Under the pieces are notes generated by a model that did not search any database, was not told where the DNA came from, and saw only the letters and a list, made by a program, of their open reading frames with translations. A program made the position numbers and the translations under genes. Of a stretch of 7,079 bases of DNA, positions 1 through 5,604 are shown in pieces; position 1 is the first letter of the stretch; each line of letters starts with the position of its first letter. This DNA is from Clostridiales bacterium (GTDB lineage Bacteria; Bacillota; Sulfobacillia; UBA995; UBA9673), in contig DPMO01000294.1 in NCBI GenBank assembly GCA_003541445.1, forward strand, positions 1 to 7,079, in the 5' to 3' direction.

Positions 1-704
1 GCCCAGAACCCCCGGCGCTTCTTCCTCTCCCGGCGCGACAGGGTGAGGCCGACCTCGTAGCGGAGAGTCCGGAGCTCGCGCTGGGTGCGCATGAGGGCCG
101 TCAGGAGCTTGTCCCTCTCCTCCCGGCGGCGCTGGTCCATCTTGAGGAGCTCTCCTTTGAGCGCGGCGATCTCCGCGGCCAGAGCCCTCTCGACGGCCAG
201 GCGGTTGGCCGTATGGACGTCGTCGGCCGCCACCGCGGTCTCGTCGAGGTCTCCGACCCGACCGTTGCCGCCGTGGGCCGGCTCCTCACTTCCGCCGCCC
301 TCCTGGAAGGCGTCCCCGACGAGGCTCCGTCCGACCGCGTCGTCAAGAGAGGCCGGACCGGACGCAGGCGCCGCGGCCGCGCGCGGGCCCTCCGCCGTCG
401 CCTCCCCGGGGCGTTCCTGCCCGGCGTCGGACCTCTCCGTCTCGGCCTCCAAAGGGATTCCCCGGCGGAGGGCCTCCCGGATCTCATCACCGGACAGGCC
501 CCTGCCGCGCATCTGGACGATGGCCCGTAGGACCTCGAAGTCGCGCTGCGGCAGGCCCAAGACGGTGCGGCCCTTCCTGACCTCCTCCTGGACCTGGACG
601 AGGTCCGGGAACTCGCGGGCGATCTGGCGGAAGCTGTTCGGGAGGAGGTTGAGAAGGACGCAGATCTCCTGAAGGGTGTAGAAGTAGTCACGCCCGTCGG
701 GCAC
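1..704 (-). CDS. MerR-like helix-turn-helix protein with C-terminal coiled coil (3' end off window)
   Basis: The minus-strand frame starting at the GTG at 704-702 stays open to the left edge (234 codons seen). A strong purine-rich ribosome binding site (GGGAGGGGAGG, 720-710) lies 5 bases upstream. Residues 7-80 look like a MerR-type winged helix: a helix-turn-helix opening YFYTLQEICVLLNL, a wing region near 40-50, then a D-x-E-V-L-R and G-L-S-x-D-E-I pattern typical of MerR domains. Residues 82-165 are a low-complexity Ala/Gly/Glu linker. Residues 166-215 form a charged heptad-rich helix (coiled coil), followed by a basic stretch (RRERKKRRGFW) at the window edge. That basic-aromatic ending resembles the tail of DUF3967-type MerR proteins, so few residues are probably missing. 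The layout (MerR DNA-binding head plus coiled coil) also recalls RacA, the B. subtilis chromosome-anchoring protein; this is architecture only, not proven homology. It is divergent from spoIIP. It could equally be a phage- or plasmid-type MerR-like protein. Confidence 0.75.
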   Translation of the reverse strand, partial: MPDGRDYFYTLQEICVLLNLLPNSFRQIAREFPDLVQVQEEVRKGRTVLGLPQRDFEVLRAIVQMRGRGLSGDEIREALRRGIPLEAETERSDAGQERPGEATAEGPRAAAAPASGPASLDDAVGRSLVGDAFQEGGGSEEPAHGGNGRVGDLDETAVAADDVHTANRLAVERALAAEIAALKGELLKMDQRRREERDKLLTALMRTQRELRTLRYEVGLTLSRRERKKRRGFW

Positions 705-793
705 GGGGTCCTCCCCTCCCAACCTGACTTCGTTCTACGGTCCACGGGCTTTCCCTCCAGTCCGGAGCGCGCGGGGCATACGCGCGGCTACCG

Positions 794-818
794 CCGGGGA
801 CGACTAGCCCCGGAGGGA
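794..818 (+). promoter_or_regulatory. spoIIP ribosome binding site overlapped by a short GC hairpin
   Basis: CCGGGG (794-799) can pair with CCCCGG (808-813) around an 8-base loop. The right arm runs into the GGAGGGA ribosome binding site (812-818) ahead of the spoIIP ATG at 830. The gap from GGAGGGA to the ATG is 11 bases, slightly long. Pairing would partly hide the site. A six-base GC stem arises easily by chance in this base composition, so a regulatory role is only possible. Confidence 0.35.
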
Positions 819-829
819 GACCCGTCATC

Positions 830-1876
830 ATGTCTGACCGCAGGCGCTCGATATGGGTCGGGGTCGCGGTGTCGGTTGCGCTCCTCCTTCTCTCCCTGTC
901 GGCGGCGTGGTCCCTGGGTGGCCGCCCGCCGGAGTCCCTCTCCAGACTCCTGACCTGGATCCTCGCCAGGCCGGGGACCGAGCGGGTCTCGGGCTACTAC
1001 ACCCTCGTGGACGAAGCCGGCAACATCCTTCTGGAAACCGCGAGGGTCGTCGCCCCCGGCGACCTCTTCATCGACCCGGCCGGCGTCTGGCACCGGGTGA
1101 CCAGGGTCACGAGGGACACGGCCGAGACGGTGACGGTGCCGCCGGGGGTCTCCCTGCCGCAGGGCTTCTCTTCGCTCGCCGGGTCCCGCGTGTGGGCAGG
1201 TGCCGCCCTCTCGCGGGGACGGGCCCTCAGGCCGGCCCACGACCTGGCCGTCCCCCTCGGTACGGCCAGGCAGGTGATCGTCATCTATCACACGCATTCC
1301 GACGAGTCCTACGTTCCGACGGACGGGGTCTCGTCGATCCCCGGGAACGGGGGGATCTATGACGTCGGTGAGGCCCTGAGTGCAGGCCTTACGACCGCCG
1401 GGTTCACCGTCGTCCACGACCGCACCGCGCACGACCCGCACGACGCCGGGGCCTACCCCCGCTCCCGGCGCACCGTTCTCCGCAACCTCCGCTTCGGGCC
1501 GACCCTTCTCTTCGACGTGCACCGCGACGCGGCTCCGCCGGCCGCCTACCTCACGACCATCGACGGCGTCCACACGGCGAGGGTCCTCATCGTCGTCGGT
1601 GGGGCCAATCCGATGGTCTCGGCGAACCTGGGCACCGCCCGACGCCTCAAGGCGGTCGCGGAAGACCTGTATCCCGGCCTCACGCGAGGCATCCTTGTGG
1701 CCCGCGGGAACTACAACCAGGACCTGGACCCCGGAGCCATACTCCTCGAGATGGGCACCGAACTCATCCCCAAGGAAGCCGCCGTACGGGCGGCCGGGCT
1801 CTGGGCCAACGTCGTGGCGGCCTCCCTTGGCCCACCCGCGCCCGACACGACCCCGCCCGGAGCCGGCGAGCGTTAG
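830..1876 (+). CDS. spoIIP: Stage II sporulation protein P (SpoIIP) family peptidoglycan hydrolase
   Basis: Encodes 348 aa. SpoIIP is a membrane-anchored forespore-engulfment enzyme that, with SpoIID and SpoIIM, degrades septal peptidoglycan; the B. subtilis protein has amidase and endopeptidase activity. Residues 8-29 are a single hydrophobic signal anchor after a basic start (MSDRRRS). Residues 51-130 form the N-terminal domain seen in SpoIIP homologues (GYYTLVDEAGNILLETARVV). The zinc amidase-like domain starts at 148 with VIVIYHTHSDESY (H154, H156), continues with E181 in GGIYDVGEAL, H231 in LLFDVHRDA, the YNQDLDPGAILLEMGTE block (295-311, E307), and ends near 334. These fit the metal-binding His-Glu-His and catalytic Glu pattern of the family. 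The tail 335-348 is Pro-rich. At 348 aa it is shorter than the roughly 400-aa B. subtilis protein. gpr, its usual upstream neighbour there, is absent. No convincing sigma-E promoter was found. It could be a SpoIIP paralogue rather than the only copy. Confidence 0.88.
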   Translation: MSDRRRSIWVGVAVSVALLLLSLSAAWSLGGRPPESLSRLLTWILARPGTERVSGYYTLVDEAGNILLETARVVAPGDLFIDPAGVWHRVTRVTRDTAETVTVPPGVSLPQGFSSLAGSRVWAGAALSRGRALRPAHDLAVPLGTARQVIVIYHTHSDESYVPTDGVSSIPGNGGIYDVGEALSAGLTTAGFTVVHDRTAHDPHDAGAYPRSRRTVLRNLRFGPTLLFDVHRDAAPPAAYLTTIDGVHTARVLIVVGGANPMVSANLGTARRLKAVAEDLYPGLTRGILVARGNYNQDLDPGAILLEMGTELIPKEAAVRAAGLWANVVAASLGPPAPDTTPPGAGER

Positions 1877-1947
1877 TCCCCGGCCGGAGGAGGCTCAAGG
1901 TCTTCACGGGTCGCCATGGTCAAGCCATTCCGCCTATAAAGTGTCAT

Positions 1948-1978
1948 GTATCCTGACTTCGGGCCGGCCTTCATACTA
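1948..1978 (+). promoter_or_regulatory. Sigma-G-like promoter for the SASP gene
   Basis: A CATACTA box at 1972-1978 matches the sigma-G -10 pattern (cAtnnTA) at every defined base. GTATC at 1948-1952 fits the -35 pattern gnATR at all but the last base, with 19 bases between boxes instead of the usual 18. A start about 7 bases past the -10 box would lie near 1985, giving a leader of about 24 bases that holds the GGAGGTGG ribosome binding site. SASP genes are classic sigma-G targets, so context supports the call. Confidence 0.65.
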
Positions 1979-1998
1979 CGATTTGACGATATGCCCTC

Positions 1999-2006
1999 GG
2001 AGGTGG
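1999..2006 (+). promoter_or_regulatory. Ribosome binding site fixing the SASP start at 2009
   Basis: GGAGGTGG lies 2 bases before the ATG at 2009 (GGAGG core, 5 bases away). The upstream in-frame ATGs at 1946 and 1991 lack such a site. The ATG at 1946 also lies upstream of the transcription start predicted from the sigma-G-like -10 box. Confidence 0.75.
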
Positions 2007-2008
2007 AC

Positions 2009-2425
2009 ATGTTGGCCGGAAGACGGAGACGGGCGCTCGTCCCGGACGCACGGTGGGCCCTCGACACGTTCAAGTTCGAGGTCGCCCGTGAGTTCGGGGT
2101 GGCCCGGCGGCCGGAGACAGGTCCGGTCATAACCGACGCGGTCAGTTACGGGCGGCTTCTCGACCGCTTCAAATGGCAGATAGCGGAAGAGCTCGGACTC
2201 GACCAGAAGGTGCGCCACCTGGGATGGGCCAGCATGCCGACCCGCGAGTGCGGTGCGGTCGGAGGACGCCTCGGCGGGCAGATCGGAGGGCAGATGGTTC
2301 GCCGGATGATAGCTCTCGCCGAGGAACGGCTCTCGCGCGGGGGCGGTCTGCCGCCGGGCTCTCCGGCCGCGACAAGACCCGACCTTCCCGGACCCGGTCG
2401 TGCCGGGACCGGCGGCTGGGGATAG
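2009..2425 (+). CDS. Enlarged alpha/beta-type small acid-soluble spore protein (SASP)
   Basis: Encodes 138 aa from the ATG at 2009, chosen for its ribosome binding site, promoter position and the family-like opening RRRRALVPDARWALD. Alpha/beta SASPs bind spore DNA, protect it from UV and heat, and are cut by the germination protease GPR. Usual length is about 60-75 aa. Here helix I appears twice: LDTFKFEVAREFGV (18-31) and LDRFKWQIAEELGL (51-64), joined by about 20 residues. The second copy continues into the canonical turn and helix II: GWASMPTRECGAVGG (72-86), then MVRRMIALAEERL (96-108). An eight-residue insertion makes a GG-xx-GG-xx-GG run at 85-94. The first copy keeps a GPR-like Glu-Val-Ala-Arg-Glu-Phe site; the second has Gln at the expected cleavage Glu. 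Residues 109-138 are a Gly/Pro-rich tail. The gene is convergent with pxpBC, 35 bases apart. Family assignment is strong; DNA binding by the extra half is inference. Confidence 0.82.
   Translation: MLAGRRRRALVPDARWALDTFKFEVAREFGVARRPETGPVITDAVSYGRLLDRFKWQIAEELGLDQKVRHLGWASMPTRECGAVGGRLGGQIGGQMVRRMIALAEERLSRGGGLPPGSPAATRPDLPGPGRAGTGGWG
2388..2412. repeat. Inverted repeat near the end of the SASP gene
   Basis: CCGGACCCGG (2388-2397) pairs with CCGGGACCGG (2403-2412) around the loop TCGTG, giving nine GC pairs with one A-A mismatch. It lies in the Gly/Pro-rich tail codons just before the stop at 2423. No T-run follows on either strand, so it is not a standard intrinsic terminator. It may simply reflect GC-rich tail codons. 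Confidence 0.4.
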
Positions 2426-2430
2426 AGGGA

Positions 2431-2454
2431 CGGCCCCTCGGCCGGTGGTCTTCT
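2431..2454. terminator. Weak candidate terminator hairpin between convergent genes
   Basis: CGGCC (2431-2435) and GGCCG (2440-2444) form a 5-bp stem with a CCTC loop in the 35-base gap between the SASP stop (2425) and the pxpBC stop (2461). On the plus strand a pyrimidine-rich TCTTCTT (2449-2455) follows a few bases later. On the minus strand TCCCTCT follows. The position is right for a shared terminator, but the stem is short and the T content poor. Confidence 0.3.
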
Positions 2455-2460
2455 TCCGGG

Positions 2461-4335
2461 TCAGCGGTCTTCCGGAAGCGGTTCGACGGCGACCAGCCGG
2501 CTCCCGTCCGGCACGCCCAGAATGAGGACAAGCCTTCCCCGGCCTGCCCCGCCGCGGTTGCCCGGCCACCCGCCCGCCATGTCCGCTGGCATCGACCGCC
2601 ACACCTGGTGGGCCTCCTCGACCGTGACGGCCTGGAAGCGGACCCTTCCTCCCGGCCAGACCCGGGCGAGAAGAGGCAGGTCGGGCCCTATGACCGTGGC
2701 TATCGCCGCGTAGCCCCCTGTGGTCTGGTGGTCGGCCAGGAGGACCACCGGCCTTCCCGACGGCGGGACCTGCACCAGGCCGGCCGGCGTGCCGCTGGAA
2801 ACGGCCGTGGCCGGAGGGGCGGCTACGGCGGGTCCTCCGAGCACGCACGCGCGGCGGTCGCTGGATGTCTCCACCCGCCATTCCCGGGAGAAGAACTCCT
2901 CGACCGCCGCCGGGCCGAAGGCGTCGTCGTTCGGCCCCGGGACGGCCCGCACGGTGACGCATTCCAGGCGCTCCACCAACGGCGGACCGGCCGGAACGGC
3001 GGGCCGGGGCCCGGCCTCCGGTGAAGCGAAGACCTCGACGACGTCCCCCTTCGCCAGGGGTCTGCCGGCGGCTCGTGCGGACCCGGCTCCGGCGTAGGTC
3101 GCCCGGCTCCCCAGGACCGGTGGACAGGCGATGCCGCCGGCCAGGGCCAGATAGTTCCAGGGGCTCGCTCCGGCCCCGAACTCCAGCACGTCTCCGGCTC
3201 TGACCGTCACCGCCCGGCCGCACGGCAGAGGCGTGCCTCCGACCAGCGCTCTCGCCCCGCGGCTCACCGCGACCCGGACGGGCCTGGTGAACTCGACCTT
3301 GAGCCCGGCGTAGGAGGTCTCGAGTCCGGCGGAGTCGGGCCTGTTCCCGACGGCGAGATTCGCCTCCCGAAAGGACGGCCAGTCGAGGGGGCCGCTCTCC
3401 GGGAGCCCGAGCGCGCTCAACCCCCACCGCCCCGCGTCCTGGACCGTCGTCAGCGGTCCGGGGTCCCTGATGACGGCCACCGCCATCTTCGCCCGCCCCT
3501 GTCGGTCGGGCTCTTCTCCTCCCGCCACGCTCCGGCGGCCCTGGAGGTCCACCTCCCGTTCGACCTCCCGGGCGGCCCTCAGGGCCTTCGCCCAGCCCGC
3601 GGCTCCCGGGCCGGCGTCCGCGAAGCGCACCAGGCGGCCGGGGCGGAGGAGGCAGGGGTCGGCCGCCTCCGGCCGCCACAGCCTGAGCGGAGTCCGCCCG
3701 ATTATCCTCCAGCCGCCCGGGAGGTCGGCGGGGTAGATGCCCGTCTGCCGGCCGGCGATGCCCACCGACCCGGCCGGAACGCGGGGCCTGGGGGCCTCCA
3801 GCCGGGGGGTCTCCAGCGAGGGGTCAAGTCCCCCCAGGTAGGTGAAGCCGGGAGCGAAGCCGACCATCGACACGTAGTACTCCCGGGCGGTGTGTCTGCG
3901 GACGACCTCCTCGGGAGCGAGGCCGACGTGTCGCGCCACATCCTCGAGGTCAGGCCCCCACTCGCCCCCGTAGACCACCGGCACGACAACCTCTTCTGTC
4001 CCGGCCCCGGCCGGAGCCGGGCCGCCTTCCCTGTCGTAGCGCACCCTCTCACCGGCGCCGGGGAGGGCGGCCCGGCTCCGCCGCGCCGCAAGGGCGGCCT
4101 CCAGGCACGTGCGGGCGAAGGACCCGTAGTCAGTCTGAAGGGGGTCGTACCGTACGAGGAGGGACGAGAAGGCCGGTGTCGTCTCGCGCAGCGCGGGATG
4201 ACCCGTGGTCTCGAGGACGGCCTGCGTGAGCCGGACGAGCTCGTTCGTCCCACGGCTCACGTCCCGACCGAGCACAATCAGGATGTGCCTGTCGCCCACC
4301 GGCCGGCACGAGAGACAGCCCCCGGCCTCAGGCAA
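2461..4335 (-). CDS. pxpBC: Fused 5-oxoprolinase subunits PxpB and PxpC (KipI-KipA)
   Basis: Encodes 624 aa. PxpA, PxpB and PxpC together hydrolyse 5-oxo-L-proline with ATP to L-glutamate in the cytoplasm. Residues 9-242 are PxpB/KipI: CRPVGDRHILIVLG start, ETTPAFSSLLVRYDP, VVPVVYGGEWGPDLEDVA, the YYVSMVGFAPGFTYLGGLD signature, and GIAGRQTGIYPADLPGGW. Residues 284-582 are PxpC/KipA: DPGPLTTVQDAGRWG (291-305), ESGPLDWPSFREAN, YLALAGGI (395-402), VPGPNDDAF, SDRRACVLGG, then VQVPPSGRPVVLLADHQTTGGY (521-542 region) and LARVWPGGRVRF. A charged linker (243-283) joins them with no stop; Met284 (3486-3484) could still allow separate PxpC translation. The start is TTG at 4335, with GGGTGG 6 bases upstream, overlapping the pxpA end by 8 bases; no better start precedes the conserved RPVGD. 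In B. subtilis these are separate genes, and KipI inhibits sporulation kinase KinA. SDRRACVLGG departs from the more usual SDRMGYRLEG-like block. Confidence 0.9.
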   Translation of the reverse strand: MPEAGGCLSCRPVGDRHILIVLGRDVSRGTNELVRLTQAVLETTGHPALRETTPAFSSLLVRYDPLQTDYGSFARTCLEAALAARRSRAALPGAGERVRYDREGGPAPAGAGTEEVVVPVVYGGEWGPDLEDVARHVGLAPEEVVRRHTAREYYVSMVGFAPGFTYLGGLDPSLETPRLEAPRPRVPAGSVGIAGRQTGIYPADLPGGWRIIGRTPLRLWRPEAADPCLLRPGRLVRFADAGPGAAGWAKALRAAREVEREVDLQGRRSVAGGEEPDRQGRAKMAVAVIRDPGPLTTVQDAGRWGLSALGLPESGPLDWPSFREANLAVGNRPDSAGLETSYAGLKVEFTRPVRVAVSRGARALVGGTPLPCGRAVTVRAGDVLEFGAGASPWNYLALAGGIACPPVLGSRATYAGAGSARAAGRPLAKGDVVEVFASPEAGPRPAVPAGPPLVERLECVTVRAVPGPNDDAFGPAAVEEFFSREWRVETSSDRRACVLGGPAVAAPPATAVSSGTPAGLVQVPPSGRPVVLLADHQTTGGYAAIATVIGPDLPLLARVWPGGRVRFQAVTVEEAHQVWRSMPADMAGGWPGNRGGAGRGRLVLILGVPDGSRLVAVEPLPEDR

Positions 4336-5116
4336 AGGCCGCCACCCGGACCCCGGCCTCGTCCAGGGCCCGCCGCACGGCCGCGGCCAGGGCGGCCGCG
4401 CCGGGGGTGTCTCCGTGGAGGCAGATGGTCTGGACCCGCAGCTCCAGGCGGCCTCCGTCAGTGGCCCGGACCTCGCCCCGCAGGGCGATGTCGACCGCTC
4501 TGGCCGCCACTTCGTTCGGGTCTGTGAGCACGGCCCCCGGTGACCCGCGTGGGGCCAGTCTCCCGTCCGGTCCGTAGGCGCGGTCGGCGTAACCTTCGGC
4601 GATGAAGCGGACCCCGGCCGCCTCGGCCGCCTCGGCCAGGGCGGAGGCGGGAGGCCCGACGAGGGCCAGCCGCGGTGTTCCTTCAGCCGCCAGCCGCACC
4701 GCCTCGGCGACGGCCCCGGCCGCCTGAGGGTCGCGCTGGGCGAGGTTGTAGAGGGCGCCGTGCGGCTTCACGTAGGAGACCCTGACACCTTCCGCCCTGG
4801 CGATGGCCTGAAGAGCGCCGATCTGGTAGATGAGCATGTCGACGATCTCCTCCGGCGGGAGCTTGATGGCCCTGCGCCCGAAGCCGGCCAGGTCGCGGTA
4901 GCCGGGGTGTGCGCCGACGGCCAGCCCCTTGAGCCTCGCGAGACGCACGGTCCGCCGCATCACCCCGGGGTCACCCGCGTGGAACCCGCAGGCGATGTTG
5001 GCCGACGTGATGTGGGTCATCATCTCTTCGTCCTGGCCGAGCCGCCAGACCCCGAAGCTCTCGCCGAGGTCCGAGTTCAGGTCGACGGTCGGGACGGTGC
5101 CGAAAGAGGCGGTCAT
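4328..5116 (-). CDS. pxpA: 5-oxoprolinase subunit PxpA (LamB/YcsF family)
   Basis: Encodes 262 aa, the usual family length. PxpA is the LamB/YcsF subunit of the ATP-dependent 5-oxoprolinase and works with PxpB and PxpC. Family signatures appear in order: VDLNSDLGESFG (11-22), HITSANIACGFHAGDP (35-50), GAHPGYRDLAGFGRR (68-82), VSYVKPHGALYN (113-124), FIAEGYADRAYGPDGRLAPR (171-190) and ICLHGDTPGA (231-240). Nothing looks broken. The ATG at 5116 follows a GGAGG ribosome binding site with a 6-base gap. It is first in a translationally coupled pair with pxpBC (8-base overlap), so the whole enzyme comes from two adjacent genes. The gene for the small coiled-coil protein lies 104 bases upstream on the same strand and may share a transcript. 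No strong sigma-A promoter is visible in that gap, though a direct repeat is. Confidence 0.95.
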   Translation of the reverse strand: MTASFGTVPTVDLNSDLGESFGVWRLGQDEEMMTHITSANIACGFHAGDPGVMRRTVRLARLKGLAVGAHPGYRDLAGFGRRAIKLPPEEIVDMLIYQIGALQAIARAEGVRVSYVKPHGALYNLAQRDPQAAGAVAEAVRLAAEGTPRLALVGPPASALAEAAEAAGVRFIAEGYADRAYGPDGRLAPRGSPGAVLTDPNEVAARAVDIALRGEVRATDGGRLELRVQTICLHGDTPGAAALAAAVRRALDEAGVRVAAFA

Positions 5117-5152
5117 GGAGAACCTCCGCCGGGACGATTCCGCCTCCGGGCA

Positions 5153-5172
5153 CCGAATCCTTGTCCGAATCC
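5153..5172. repeat. Tandem 8-bp direct repeat upstream of pxpA
   Basis: CCGAATCC occurs at 5153-5160 and again at 5165-5172, a 12-base period with a 4-base spacer. The copies lie 37-56 bases ahead of the pxpA start. The spacing (about one helical turn) suits a dimeric regulator site, but no cognate regulator is recognised and two copies can arise by chance. Confidence 0.4.
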
Positions 5173-5192
5173 GAGGGTGGAGAGGCTGTGAG

Positions 5193-5214
5193 CTGCCACT
5201 TGAGACGGTGCCAG
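5193..5214. repeat. Imperfect inverted repeat after the coiled-coil gene
   Basis: CTGCCAC (5193-5199) and GTGCCAG (5208-5214) form a 7-base stem with one central C-C mismatch (G-G on the minus strand) and an 8-base loop, 6 bases after the end of the gene that stops at 5221. No T-run follows. The ACGGTGCCAGACCC text resembles GGTGCC-rich interspersed repeats found in some Bacillota genomes, from memory only. Confidence 0.4.
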
Positions 5215-5220
5215 ACCCGG

Positions 5221-5532
5221 TCAGCCTTCGGAGCCCGCGACCTCCTCCAGGCGCTGTCGGAGGCGGGTGATGACCACCCGGCGGGCCGTGAGGGCCCGGG
5301 CGTAGCGGCGGTTGCGGTCTCGCAACTTCTCGATCTCGCCCTTGAGCCTGGCCACCTCCATCCTTCTCCGCCTGTCCGCGGAGAGGAGAAGAGTGATGAG
5401 GACCCGCCTTGAGAGGGCCAGGGCGCGGATGCGCGCCTCGAGGTCGACGATCCGCTCGCGGAGCTCCTCGACCTCGAAGTCGTCAGGGGGGACCTGCGTT
5501 CGGGCCCGGCCGCCGAGAGGGAGGGCCTTCAT
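5221..5532 (-). CDS. Small coiled-coil protein of unknown function, with an internal duplication
   Basis: Encodes 103 aa; not recognised as a known family. The ATG at 5532 follows GGGAGGTAG (GGAGG core with a 7-base gap), an excellent start. After a short leader (1-18, MKALPLGGRARTQVPPDD), residues 19-100 are almost continuous amphipathic helix rich in Arg, Glu and Leu, fitting a coiled coil. Two segments resemble each other: 21-47 (VEELRERI... ALALSRRVLIT) and 60-89 (VARLKGEI... RALTARRVVIT), sharing an A-L-x-x-R-R-V-x-I-T ending with a small gap. No signal peptide or convincing membrane segment is present, although 44-50 (VLITLLL) is locally hydrophobic. A sigma-G-like promoter precedes it, suggesting forespore expression. 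The estimated pI is basic. It might bind DNA or structure the spore core, but nothing in the sequence proves a role. It lies 104 bases upstream of pxpA, same strand. Confidence 0.72.
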   Translation of the reverse strand: MKALPLGGRARTQVPPDDFEVEELRERIVDLEARIRALALSRRVLITLLLSADRRRRMEVARLKGEIEKLRDRNRRYARALTARRVVITRLRQRLEEVAGSEG

Positions 5533-5567
5533 CTCGCTACCTCCCGCAGGGGTCTTGTGCTCATAGA

Positions 5568-5578
5568 CCTATTATAGG
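5568..5578. repeat. 11-bp palindrome covering the -10 box
   Basis: CCTATTATAGG is a perfect palindrome about its central base and contains the whole -10 element of the coiled-coil gene promoter. It could be a repressor half-site pair or chance, given that TATAAT-like boxes are partly self-complementary. Confidence 0.35.
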
Positions 5579-5599
5579 CCTGGCACGGAGGCCATATTC
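5570..5599 (-). promoter_or_regulatory. Sigma-G-like promoter for the small coiled-coil gene
   Basis: Reading the minus strand, GAATA (5599-5595) is followed after exactly 18 bases by TATAATA (5576-5570). The known B. subtilis sigma-G pattern is gnATR-N18-cAtnnTA; only the first base of the -10 box differs (T for c). The predicted start near 5563 gives a leader of about 31 bases with a strong ribosome binding site. TATAAT also matches a sigma-A -10 perfectly, but the 17-base-spaced -35 (GAATAT) is poor for sigma-A. This is an AT-rich island in a very GC-rich gap. Confidence 0.62.
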
Positions 5600-5604
5600 T
5601 CCCG

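Noticed and set aside
101..745. Long minus-strand reading frame of 214 codons overlapping the helix-turn-helix gene
   Set aside because: Composition is Arg/Ser/Pro-rich and unlike a folded protein. The frame beginning at 704 has a good ribosome binding site, a MerR-like domain and a coiled coil.
705..829. Sigma-E promoter for spoIIP around the CATAC at 777-781
   Set aside because: Only the first five bases of the -10 box fit and no -35 element lies at the right distance.
788..1573. Minus-strand frame of 261 codons opposite spoIIP
   Set aside because: Arg/Gly/Pro-rich antisense shadow of a clearly conserved gene, as expected at this GC content.
2173..3024. Plus-strand frame of 283 codons
   Set aside because: Antisense to PxpC and out of frame with the SASP; composition is typical of a GC-rich shadow.
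1976..3679. Minus-strand frame of 567 codons
   Set aside because: Overlaps the SASP gene antisense and PxpC out of frame; highly repetitive Arg/Gly/Pro composition with no recognisable motif.
3892..4527. Plus-strand frame of 211 codons
   Set aside because: Antisense to conserved parts of PxpB and PxpA; no domain features.
5117..5220. T-box or other riboswitch ahead of pxpA
   Set aside because: The text CTGGCACCGTC on the minus strand faintly recalls a T-box core, but the conserved core sequence, specifier stem and terminator are absent and the gap is only 104 bases.
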